A stretch of 64,000 nt of DNA, from positions 105,792-169,791 of the forward strand of contig NZ_JASAOI010000045.1 in the NCBI RefSeq assembly GCF_029953285.1, in the 5' to 3' direction. A program made the translations under genes and the position numbers. This document shows positions 16,192 through 25,609 of this stretch, one piece after another. How positions within the stretch are numbered: the stretch's first letter is position 1; each line of letters opens with the position of its first letter. Under the pieces are notes generated by a model. It did not search any database. It was not told the DNA's origin and saw only the letters and a list, made by a program, of their open reading frames with translations. Source of the DNA: Yinghuangia seranimata. Lineage in GTDB: Bacteria; Actinomycetota; Actinomycetes; Streptomycetales; Streptomycetaceae.

Positions 16192-18555
16192 TCAGCCGCC
16201 CGAGGTGGTGCCGACGAGCGGCGCGGCGGGCCGCCACCGGCTGTGCACGCGCTCCTCGGGCGCGCGCAGCAGGTGCAGGCGCGGCGGCACGCGGTCGGTG
16301 CGCGCGCCGGGCGGCTTGCGGCTGCCGGGGCGCCACGCATCCGGCCACGGCGCGCCGGCCCCGGTGTAGCCCTGGTCGGCCGCCGCGTGCAGCGTCCACA
16401 GCGGGTCGTAGAGGTGGGCGCGGCCGATCGCGCACAGGTCGGCGCGGCCGGCCAGCAGGATGGAGTTGACGTCGTCGTACGTGGAGATCGCGCCCACCGC
16501 GATGACCGGCACGCCGGTGGCGTTGCGGATCAGGTCGGCGAACGGCGTCTGGTAGCTGCGGCCGTACGCGGGGCGCTCGTGCGAGACGACCTCGCCCGTG
16601 GACACGTCGACCGCGTCGGCGCCGGCTGCGGCCAGCGCGCCGGCGACGGCGACCGCGTCGTCCTCGGTGATGCCGCCGTCGGCCCAGTCGCACGCGGAGA
16701 TCCGGACGACGAGCGCCTTGTCCTCGGGCCACACCTCCCGCACGGCGGCGAGGACTTCGAGGGGGTAGCGCAGCCGGCCGGCCAGGTCGCCGCCGTACCC
16801 GTCGGTGCGGGTATTGGTCAGCGGGGACAGGAAGCCGGACATGAAGTGCCCGTGCCCGTACTGGAGTTCCAGGACGTCGAAGCCCGCCCGGTCGGCGCGG
16901 CGCGCGGCCGTGGCGAACGCGTCGCGGATGCGGGCGAGGTCGGCCTCGGTGGCCTCGCGCGGGGTGGTGCTGTCGTCGTCCCACGGCAGCGCGGACGCGG
17001 CGACGGTCGGCCAGCCGAGGTCGCGCAGGGCCGCGTCGGACCCGTCGGCCTCGGGGACGGTGCGTGCCGCACGGCGCCCGGCGTGCGTGAGCTGGACGCC
17101 GAGCAGCGCGTCGGACTGCGCGGCGGCGGTCTCGACGATCTGCCGCCAGGCGGCTTCCTGCCGGTCGTCCCACAGGCCCGGGCAGTGGTTGGTCATGCGG
17201 CCGTCGGGCGTGACGGCGGTCATCCCGGCGAACACCAGTCCGGCGCCACCGAGCGCGAGGGTGCCCAGGTGGGTGGCCTCGAAACCGCCGGGGATGCCGT
17301 GCGCGGCCGAGTAGGTGGCGATCGGCGGGACCACGACGCGGTTCGCGGCGACGCGGCCGCCGATGCGGAACGGCTGGAACATGGGCGGGCCGTCGGCGCC
17401 GAACGCGGCCGCGGTCCGGGCCGCGTACTCCGGGTCGCGCACGCGCAGGTTGTCGTACGTGACGCGGCGGCTGCGGGTGAGCAGGTTGAACGCGAACTGG
17501 TCGGGCTCCTGGCCGGTGTAGCGGCCGGTGTGCTCGAACCACTCGAGGCTGGCCTGCGCGGCGCGCTGCGTCGACTCGACGACGGGGCGGCGCTCGGCCT
17601 CGTACGCGGCCAACGCCTCGTCTATACCGGGCTGTTCGTGCAGGCACGCGGCGAGCGCGAGGGCGTCCTCCATGGCGAGCTTGGTGCCCGAGCCGATCGA
17701 GAAGTGCGCCGTGTGCGCCGCGTCGCCGAGCAGCACGACGTTGCCGTGCCGCCAGGTCGCGTTGCGCACGGTCGTGAAGCGGATCCAGCGCGAGTTGTTG
17801 GGGATCAGCCGGTGGCCGTCGAGGTGCTCGGCCAGCAGCTCCTCGCAGCGGGCGATGCTCGCCTCGTCGCTCTCACCCGGCGGCAACTGCGCGGCACGCT
17901 CGGCGAGTTCGGCGAACCCGGCGCGGTGCCAGGCGTCTTCGGCGATCTCGACGATGAAGGTGCTGCGCGTCGCGTCGAACGGGTAGGCGTGGACCTGGAC
18001 GACGCCGAAGTCGTGCTCGTCGACGATGAACGTGAAGGCTTCCAGCACGCGGTCGGTGGCCAGCCACATGTAGCGGCACTGGCGTTCGTCCAGACTCGGG
18101 CGGAAGGTGTCGGCGTAGCGGGCGCGGGCCGCCGAGCGGACGCCGTCCGAGGCGACGACCAGGTCGTACTCGGCGGACAGCACGGCCACGTCCGGGGCCT
18201 CGGTGCGGTAGCGGACGTCGACGCCGAGCTCCGCGCAGCGGTCCTGGAGGATGCGCAGCAGCCGCTTGCGGCCGAGTGCGGCGAAGCCGTGTCCGCCGGA
18301 GGTGAGGGTGCGGCCGCGGAAGAGCACGTCGATGTCGCTCCAGCGGGCGAACTCGGCGGACATGGCGGCGTGCACGCGCGGGTCGGCGTCCGCGATGCCG
18401 TCGAGGGTCTCGTCGGAGAACACGACGCCGAAGCCGAAGGTGTCGTCGGCCGCGTTGCGCTCCCAGACGGTGACCTCCCAGTCCGGCGAGAGCTGCTTGG
18501 CGAGGGCGGCGAAGTACAGGCCGCCGGGGCCGCCGCCGATGACCGCTACGCGCAC
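16192..18555 (-). CDS. sdgC: Salicylyl-CoA 5-hydroxylase (FAD monooxygenase fused to Old Yellow Enzyme domain)
   Basis: A 787-residue two-domain flavoprotein. The N-terminal half is a group A FAD monooxygenase (VAVIGGGPGGLY at the start; LLGDAAHTAH near residue 277). From about 388 the protein continues as an NADH:flavin oxidoreductase of the Old Yellow Enzyme type (GVQLTHAGRR, YGHGHFMSGFLSP, TNTRTDGYGG). This fusion is known for salicylyl-CoA 5-hydroxylase (SdgC) and for 2-aminobenzoyl-CoA monooxygenase/reductase. With gentisate dioxygenase in the same operon, salicylyl-CoA to gentisyl-CoA is the better reading. GTG 18555 is preferred over ATG 18582 because GGGAGGAACC lies directly before it. 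Confidence 0.85.
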   Translation of the reverse strand: MRVAVIGGGPGGLYFAALAKQLSPDWEVTVWERNAADDTFGFGVVFSDETLDGIADADPRVHAAMSAEFARWSDIDVLFRGRTLTSGGHGFAALGRKRLLRILQDRCAELGVDVRYRTEAPDVAVLSAEYDLVVASDGVRSAARARYADTFRPSLDERQCRYMWLATDRVLEAFTFIVDEHDFGVVQVHAYPFDATRSTFIVEIAEDAWHRAGFAELAERAAQLPPGESDEASIARCEELLAEHLDGHRLIPNNSRWIRFTTVRNATWRHGNVVLLGDAAHTAHFSIGSGTKLAMEDALALAACLHEQPGIDEALAAYEAERRPVVESTQRAAQASLEWFEHTGRYTGQEPDQFAFNLLTRSRRVTYDNLRVRDPEYAARTAAAFGADGPPMFQPFRIGGRVAANRVVVPPIATYSAAHGIPGGFEATHLGTLALGGAGLVFAGMTAVTPDGRMTNHCPGLWDDRQEAAWRQIVETAAAQSDALLGVQLTHAGRRAARTVPEADGSDAALRDLGWPTVAASALPWDDDSTTPREATEADLARIRDAFATAARRADRAGFDVLELQYGHGHFMSGFLSPLTNTRTDGYGGDLAGRLRYPLEVLAAVREVWPEDKALVVRISACDWADGGITEDDAVAVAGALAAAGADAVDVSTGEVVSHERPAYGRSYQTPFADLIRNATGVPVIAVGAISTYDDVNSILLAGRADLCAIGRAHLYDPLWTLHAAADQGYTGAGAPWPDAWRPGSRKPPGARTDRVPPRLHLLRAPEERVHSRWRPAAPLVGTTSGG

Positions 18556-18619
18556 GGTTCCTCCCGAATGTGCTGTCAGCATGAATCTATAGCGCTTTCT
18601 CCTCGATCATCCTTTTCCG

Positions 18620-19174
18620 CTACCCGCCGTCCGGCCGACCGCCGTCCGGGGGTGCGGTGCCCGCTCCGGGGCCTTCGGGGGCGCCGTCCGCGGGGCCGGT
18701 CGCGTACGTCTCGGGCGGCTGCGGGCCGGCCCCGGTCAGTGCGGCCCGCACGTCGTCGGACCACGGCGTGGAGCCCTCCGCGCCGACGACGGCGTGCACG
18801 ATGGACATCCGGCCGGTGGCCGCGAGGCCCTCCCGGCCGCGGATCTCGAACGCGTAGTGCAGCGAGCTGACGCCGACCTTGGCGACGCGCATCTCGATCC
18901 GCACGGTCTCGCCGAACCACAGGCGCTGGAGGTAGTCGGCCTCGAAGTGGACGCGCGGGATGGCGCCGAACAGGCTCGCGAAACCGAGTCGGCGCAGCAG
19001 CACGGCCTCGGCGGCCTCGGCCCACCGCGACACCGCGGAGAAGTGGTAGTGCCCGGCGGCGTCGGTGTCGGACCACTCGACGCGGCGCTCGACGACGACG
19101 CTCGCGGGCGCGGCGTCCTGGCCGGTGACGGGCGGCCCGACGGGGGCGTCGGGGTCCGGCTGGTGCTGACTCAT
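18620..19174 (-). CDS. Hot-dog-fold acyl-CoA thioesterase (4-hydroxybenzoyl-CoA thioesterase type)
   Basis: A 184-residue protein; the core from about 27 to 140 is a hot-dog thioesterase with the typical opening RRVEWSDTDAAGHYHFSAVSRW, where Asp is the usual catalytic residue, then HFEADYLQRLWFGE. Both ends are Pro/Gly-rich tails. It lies between the ligase and hydroxylase genes in the operon. Its natural place is hydrolysis of gentisyl-CoA to gentisate before ring opening. Spacing to the next gene is 64 bases. Clean-up of dead-end aryl-CoA esters is an alternative role. Confidence 0.8.
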   Translation of the reverse strand: MSQHQPDPDAPVGPPVTGQDAAPASVVVERRVEWSDTDAAGHYHFSAVSRWAEAAEAVLLRRLGFASLFGAIPRVHFEADYLQRLWFGETVRIEMRVAKVGVSSLHYAFEIRGREGLAATGRMSIVHAVVGAEGSTPWSDDVRAALTGAGPQPPETYATGPADGAPEGPGAGTAPPDGGRPDGG

Positions 19175-19285
19175 GGGTGGTGCCTTTCGAGGTACACGAG
19201 GTACAGGGGGCGAGGTACCCCGGGCGGGGTGGGGCGTTCTCGGCGGGAGTGCGGGGCGCCCGTGGCGGCGGACGCCCCGCTCGCC

Positions 19286-20908
19286 CTACCGGCCTTCTGA
19301 AGCCCAGCGGCGCAGTTCGGCGCGTTGGAGCTTGCCGTTGGAGGTGCGCGGGAGTTCGTCGACGAACGCGACCGCGCGCGGGTACTTGTACGGCGCGATG
19401 CTCTCCTTGACGAAGGACTGCAGGTCGCGCGCTATGTCGTCGTCGGCTTCCCGGCCTTCGCGCAGCACGACGTACGCCTTGACGATCATGCCGCGCGCCT
19501 CGTCCGGTGCCCCCACGACGCCGCACTCGGCGACCGCGGGGTGCTTGGCGAGCGCGACCTCGACCTCGGGGCCGGCGATGTTGTAGCCGGACGAGACGAT
19601 CATGTCGTCGCTGCGCGCCTGGTACCAGAAGTAGCCTTCGGCGTCGAGGACGTAGGTGTCGCCGGTGATGTTCCAGCCGTCGCGCACGTACGTCGTCTGC
19701 CGCTCGTCGTCCAGGTACCGGCACCCGGTCGGGCCCTTGACCGCAAGCAGCCCGGCCTCGCCCTCGGGGGCGGGGCCGCCGTCGGGTGCCAGCACCGTGG
19801 CGCGGAACCCGGGCACCGCCTTGCCGGTGGCGCCGGGACGGATGTCGTCGTCGGCGGCGGAGATGAAGACGTGCAGCATCTCGGTGGCGCCGATCCCGTC
19901 GATGATCCGCAGGCCGGTCGCCTCGTGGAAGTCCCGCCACACCGGTGCCGGGAGGGCCTCGCCCGCCGACACGCAGCGCCGCAGGCCGGCCATCCGGTCG
20001 GCGAGCCCGGCACCGATGATCGCGCGGTACGCGGTCGGCGCGGTGAACAGCACGGTGACCTTGAACTCGTCGACCAGGTTGGCGAGTTCCTCGGGGGTCG
20101 CACGCTCGATGAGCAGTGTCGCGGCGCCGACGTGGAGCGGGAACACCACCAGTCCGCCGAGCCCGAAGGTGAATCCGAGCGGCGGCGTGCCGGTGAACAG
20201 GTCGTCCGACACGGGTTTGACGATGTGCCGGGAGAACGTGTCGGAGTTGGCCAGCACGTCGCGGTGGAAGTGCATGGTGGCCTTGGGCCGCCCGGTGGTT
20301 CCCGACGTGAAGCCGATCAGCGCGACGTCGTCGGCGGCCGTGTCGACGGGGTCGAACACGCCCTCCTTCGCGGCGCACAGGGCCACCAGGTCGTCGGCGG
20401 TGTCGGCGCCGTAGGTCAGGACGTGGGCGTCACCGAGGTCGGCGGCAGCCACCTCGTCGGCGAAGCGGTGGTCGGTGATCACCACCGCCGGGAGGCTGAT
20501 CGCGCTCAGCGTGGTCAGCTCCTTGGCGCGCAGCAGCGGCATGGTGGTGACCACGACGCCGCCGGCCCGCATGACGCCGAACCAACAGGCGACCAGCCAG
20601 GGGTTGTTCGGGCCGCGCAGCAGGACGCGGTTGCCGGGCACCAGGCCGAGGTCCTCGGTGAGGACCTGGGCGACCTGCCGGGCGCGGTGCAGCAGTTCCC
20701 CGTATGTCCACGTCTCCGTGGGGGTCAGCAGGCAGCGGCGGTCCGCGCCGAACTTCGCGATGACGTCGTCCAGCAGTGCGGTGCCGCAGTTGAGCCGGTC
20801 GGGGTAGGCCAGCTCGGGCAGTTCGAAGATCAGGTCGGGCCACTGCTCGAACGCGGGAAGCCGATCACGGCAAAACGTGTCCGCATGAGCAGAAGGGGAC
20901 AGCTCCAT
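19286..20908 (-). CDS. Aryl-CoA ligase (salicylate/2-aminobenzoate/benzoate-CoA ligase family)
   Basis: A 540-residue ANL-superfamily ligase. Motifs: P-loop IGFTSGTTGRPKATMHFH, GIGATEMLHVF, the hinge region WYQARSDDMIVSSGYNI, and the C-terminal catalytic lysine in PRTSNGKLQR. Overall it is of the benzoate/2-aminobenzoate-CoA ligase type. As the first gene of the operon it should activate the entering aromatic acid as its CoA thioester, most likely salicylate given the downstream enzymes. ATG 20908 is preceded by GAGG at a good distance. The sdg pathway of Streptomyces sp. WA46 also describes separate AMP-ligase and CoA-transfer steps; here a single ligase is seen. Confidence 0.85.
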   Translation of the reverse strand: MELSPSAHADTFCRDRLPAFEQWPDLIFELPELAYPDRLNCGTALLDDVIAKFGADRRCLLTPTETWTYGELLHRARQVAQVLTEDLGLVPGNRVLLRGPNNPWLVACWFGVMRAGGVVVTTMPLLRAKELTTLSAISLPAVVITDHRFADEVAAADLGDAHVLTYGADTADDLVALCAAKEGVFDPVDTAADDVALIGFTSGTTGRPKATMHFHRDVLANSDTFSRHIVKPVSDDLFTGTPPLGFTFGLGGLVVFPLHVGAATLLIERATPEELANLVDEFKVTVLFTAPTAYRAIIGAGLADRMAGLRRCVSAGEALPAPVWRDFHEATGLRIIDGIGATEMLHVFISAADDDIRPGATGKAVPGFRATVLAPDGGPAPEGEAGLLAVKGPTGCRYLDDERQTTYVRDGWNITGDTYVLDAEGYFWYQARSDDMIVSSGYNIAGPEVEVALAKHPAVAECGVVGAPDEARGMIVKAYVVLREGREADDDIARDLQSFVKESIAPYKYPRAVAFVDELPRTSNGKLQRAELRRWASEGR

Positions 20909-21165
20909 GAGCGCCGCCTCGTCTCGGGGTGAGTGGAGGTCTTGGCACGAAGTTATCTCCGATCTCTGACGAACGTCAATAGGACGCGATACGCCGATCC
21001 GGTGAGGCCTCCTCACCGTGCGTACGGCAGGAGTTTCCGCAGCGTTCGCCGCGCGGGCATAGCGGGAACCCGCGCGGCACGCGACCGTTGGCCCACTACG
21101 CCGTGATCGCGCCCCCCGCGGACCGGCGTGCCCCCCCGTCGAAGCCAGCAGTAGAAGGACCACCC

Positions 21166-22143
21166 GTGCCAGGACGTTTCCCCACCGCCGCCGTGCCGCG
21201 GCCACCCCGCGGCGCGCGCATCGGCATCCTCACCGGCGGCACCAGCCGCGAACGCGAGCGCTCGCTGGCCACCGCCCGCGACGTCGCCGACGCGCTCGCC
21301 GCCCTCGGGCACACCGCACAGCTGATCGACACCGCCGACGCCGCCTTCGCGGGCGCCGTGCGCGGTGTCGACGCCGCCTTCCTCGCGATCGCCGGACGCG
21401 GCGCCGAGGACGGCACCTTGCAGGGCTTCCTCCAGGCCCAGGGCATCGCGTACACCGGCTCCGGCGTGCGCGCGAGCGCGCTGGCCATGCACAAGCCCAC
21501 CGCCAAGACCGTCGCGGCCGCGGCCGGCGTGCCGGTGCTGCCCGGCGTCCAGGTGCACCCCACCCGCGACGCCGGCGTCGCGGCCAAGGAGGTGCTGGAC
21601 GCGCTCCCCGCCCCGGTGATCGTCAAGCCGGAGAGCGAGGGCTCCTCGATCGACATCGCCGTCGCCCACGACGTGGCGTCTCTCACAGAGGTGCTCACCC
21701 GGCTGCGCCGGTCCGGGCAGCCGCTGCTCGCCGAGCCCTTCATGGCCGGGCGGGCGGTCACCGTCGGCGTCCTGGAGGAGGACGGCGAACCCGTCGCGCT
21801 CCCGGTCGTCGAGGTCACCACCGACGCCGAGTTCTACGACCACACCGCCAAGCTCGACCCGGCCGGGCACGCCTTCCACTGCCCCGCCGACCTGCCCGCC
21901 GGCGTCGCCGAGGCGCTCACCGACGCCGCCTGCCTCGCGCACCGCGCGCTCGGCTGCGCCGGCTACTCGCGCAGCGACTTCGTCGTCGCCGACGACGGCA
22001 CCTTCGCCTGGCTCGAGCTCAACACCCTGCCGGGCCTGCGGCGCAGCGGCACCCTCGCGCTCATGGCCGAGGCCGCCGGGGCGACGTACGAGCAGCTCAT
22101 CGACCGTGTGCTGGCCACCGCGTACACCGGCGAGCCGCGGTGA
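21166..22143 (+). CDS. D-alanine-D-alanine ligase-like ATP-grasp enzyme
   Basis: A 325-residue ATP-grasp ligase. It has the Ddl layout: ARIGILTGGTSRERERS at the start (with the expected Glu), KPESEGSSIDIAVA (about 153), the omega-loop EFYDHTAKLD, and LELNTLPGLRRSG (about 282). Several positions differ from housekeeping Ddl. The usual Lys-Tyr of the omega-loop reads Lys-Leu, GSSxGV reads GSSIDI, and the final T-x-x-S stretch is RRSG. GTG 21166 has AGAAGGA upstream. The stop overlaps the next start (GTGA), tying it to a PLP racemase/dehydratase. It may make a D-Ala-D-X or other dipeptide rather than cell-wall D-Ala-D-Ala. Confidence 0.75.
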   Translation: MPGRFPTAAVPRPPRGARIGILTGGTSRERERSLATARDVADALAALGHTAQLIDTADAAFAGAVRGVDAAFLAIAGRGAEDGTLQGFLQAQGIAYTGSGVRASALAMHKPTAKTVAAAAGVPVLPGVQVHPTRDAGVAAKEVLDALPAPVIVKPESEGSSIDIAVAHDVASLTEVLTRLRRSGQPLLAEPFMAGRAVTVGVLEEDGEPVALPVVEVTTDAEFYDHTAKLDPAGHAFHCPADLPAGVAEALTDAACLAHRALGCAGYSRSDFVVADDGTFAWLELNTLPGLRRSGTLALMAEAAGATYEQLIDRVLATAYTGEPR

Positions 22144-23171
22144 GGCCGCGCGCCGGCACCGTCACCGCTCAGGCCGTCGAGGCCGCCGCGCGGCTGCTCG
22201 ACGGCGTCGCGGTGCGCACGCCGATGCTGTCGTCGCCGCTGCTGGACGCGGAGCTGGGCGTCCGGGTCGCCGCGAAGGCGGAGAACCTCCAGCGCACGGG
22301 CGCGTTCAAGTTCCGCGGCGCCTACCACCACGTCGCGACGCTGCCGCCCGACGCGCGCATGGGCGGCGTGATCGGCGCGTCGTCGGGCAACCACGCGCAG
22401 GCGCTCGCGCTCGCGGCCCGGCTGCTGGGCACCCGGGCGACCGTGGTCATCCCGCACGACGTACCGCTGGCCAAACTCGACGCGATCCGGCGGACCGGGG
22501 CCACCGTGGCGACGTACCGGCGCGGCGTCGACGACCGGGACGCGCTGGTCGCCGAGCTGGCCGCGATGCACGGGCTCGCCGTCGTGCCGTCGGCCGACTC
22601 GGTGCCGGTCATGGCCGGGGCGGGCACGGTGGCGGCCGAGATCCTGCGGGACGCGCCGGACGTCGACACCCTGCTGGTGCCGCTCGGCGGCGGCGGACTG
22701 GCCGCCGGGTGCGCGACGTATGTGAAAGCGGTGAAGCCCGGGACCCGGGTGATCGGTGTGGAGCCGGCGGGCGCCGACGACACCCGCCGCTCGCTGCTGC
22801 GCGGCCGCCGGGTCTCGATACCCGCGCCGCGCACCATCGCCGACGGGCTGACCCACACGACGCCGTCGGCGGGACCGTTCAAGGTCAACCGGCGGCTGCT
22901 GGACGACGTGCTCGTCGTCGACGACCATGCGATCGCCGAGGCGGTGCGGCTCTGCTTCCGGCACCTGCACGTGGTCGTCGAGCCCAGCGGCGCGACGGCG
23001 ATGGCGGCGCTGCTCGGCGGGGCGCTGGGCGGCGACCCGGGCCGCACGGCGGTCGTCCTGTCGGGCGGCAACGTCGACTGGGGGACGTTCCGGACGATGA
23101 TGGAGGCGGACGGCATGGGGTCGGTGGCGGCCGGGCCGTTCGACGTGCGGTTGGCCGGGGCGCTGGGCTGA
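22140..23171 (+). CDS. Fold-type II PLP enzyme, threonine/serine dehydratase or serine racemase
   Basis: A 343-residue protein with the PLP lysine in RTGAFKFRGA (about 57), phosphate-loop GASSGNHAQALA (about 80) and LGGGGLAAG (about 182). This fits the threonine dehydratase/serine racemase group; no C-terminal ACT regulatory domain is present. GTG 22140 overlaps the preceding ligase by 4 bases, so they form an operon. In glycopeptide resistance an amino acid racemase and a Ddl-type ligase also act together, but there the racemase is of another fold. Whether this enzyme racemises or deaminates cannot be told from sequence. Confidence 0.8.
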   Translation: MRPRAGTVTAQAVEAAARLLDGVAVRTPMLSSPLLDAELGVRVAAKAENLQRTGAFKFRGAYHHVATLPPDARMGGVIGASSGNHAQALALAARLLGTRATVVIPHDVPLAKLDAIRRTGATVATYRRGVDDRDALVAELAAMHGLAVVPSADSVPVMAGAGTVAAEILRDAPDVDTLLVPLGGGGLAAGCATYVKAVKPGTRVIGVEPAGADDTRRSLLRGRRVSIPAPRTIADGLTHTTPSAGPFKVNRRLLDDVLVVDDHAIAEAVRLCFRHLHVVVEPSGATAMAALLGGALGGDPGRTAVVLSGGNVDWGTFRTMMEADGMGSVAAGPFDVRLAGALG

Positions 23172-23187
23172 GGCCCGGTACGCGGCC

Positions 23188-23210
23188 GGGCGGGCCGTTG
23201 TGGCCCGCCC
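23188..23210 (+). terminator. Hairpin after the PLP enzyme gene
   Basis: Arms GGGCGGGCC and GGCCCGCCC (9 bp) around the loop GTTGT, 17 bases after the stop. No T-run follows, as is common in actinomycetes. Confidence 0.7.
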
Positions 23211-23264
23211 ACGTACCTGGGCGCGGCGCTTGTCATGGCCGCCCAAGCCCGGACAATGTTCCCC

Positions 23265-24815
<1,551 letters not shown>

Positions 24816-24880
24816 GGGGGTGGGGACGCGCCCGAGGGGTACGGCGGGGGCGTAACTGAGAGCTACGGGAGCGCACTTCG

Positions 24881-25055
24881 CTGATCGACGCGGCGACGAC
24901 GATGCGGACGGACTTGCGGAAGTCCCTGCACCCGACGCCGCGTTCGGCGGTGAAGCGGGCGGAGACGAAGGAGTCGGCTTCGGCGCGCTGAGGGGGCGGG
25001 ACGCGCCCGAGGGGTACGGTGGGGGCGTAACTGAGAGCTACGGGAGCGCACTTCG
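24881..25055. pseudogene. Tandem duplication, unit 2 (silent copy of monooxygenase 3' end)
   Basis: Second copy of the unit, holding a gene fragment equal to the last about 36 codons of the monooxygenase with its stop changed only in the preceding codon (His to Arg). It has no start and is a by-product of the duplication. Further decayed copies of its end, around CTTCGGCGCGCTGAGGGG, recur at 25135-25152 and near 25272-25290. Confidence 0.85.
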
Positions 25056-25609
25056 CCCGCATCGCCGCCGAACCACGCGGCGGCCGGTGCCCCCTGCGAA
25101 CGCGGCCCGCGCTTCCTCGCGGGCTCAACCGTCGCTTCGGCGCGCTGAGGGGCGTGGGGGCGCGCCTGAGTGGCACAGGAGCGCGCTTCCCGGCATCGCC
25201 GCTGAGCCACGTCACCGCCGCTGCCGCAATCTGCGACGCGGCCATGCCTCTTCGCAGGCTCAGCCGCCGGGTTCGGCGCGCTGAGGGGCGCGCTCCCCTG
25301 TGCCGCGGAACCATGCCGCGGCCGGAGCCTCAACCTGCGACGCGGCGCACCCGGCAGCCGGGGCGTTGATACCCGCTACGCGGCGACGCCGTCCGCGGGC
25401 CGGCCGCCTTGCCTCGTCGGATCCCCCGTGCGGTGGAGGGCCGCCTTGTCGCGGGCCCGGGGGATCGCCCGTGCGGGTGAGGGCAGGTCCGCTCTCGTCG
25501 GCGATCCGTCCGACCCCGCACTCGCGCGAGCATCGGCGGTGTCCCCAGCAACGTCCCGGCCCGTCCCTGGCCGGCGTTGCCTCGCCGTTTGCGAGGAGTG
25601 CGAAGTTCC
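25056..25609. other. Noncoding stretch with decayed repeats
   Basis: GC-rich sequence with degenerate echoes of the preceding unit: the string GGCGCGCTGAGGGG recurs twice, each time after a GCTCAACCG/GCTCAGCCG-like segment. I see no gene. The last 50 bases lead to the acyltransferase gene, with GAGGAG at 25594-25598. Confidence 0.6.

Noticed and set aside
3385..20932. Very long open frames opposite the real genes, for example at 3385-4818, 15172-18870 and 19325-20932
   Set aside because: They mirror well-identified genes on the other strand, have Arg/Gly/Ala/Val-skewed composition and no family motifs. This is the usual effect of high GC.
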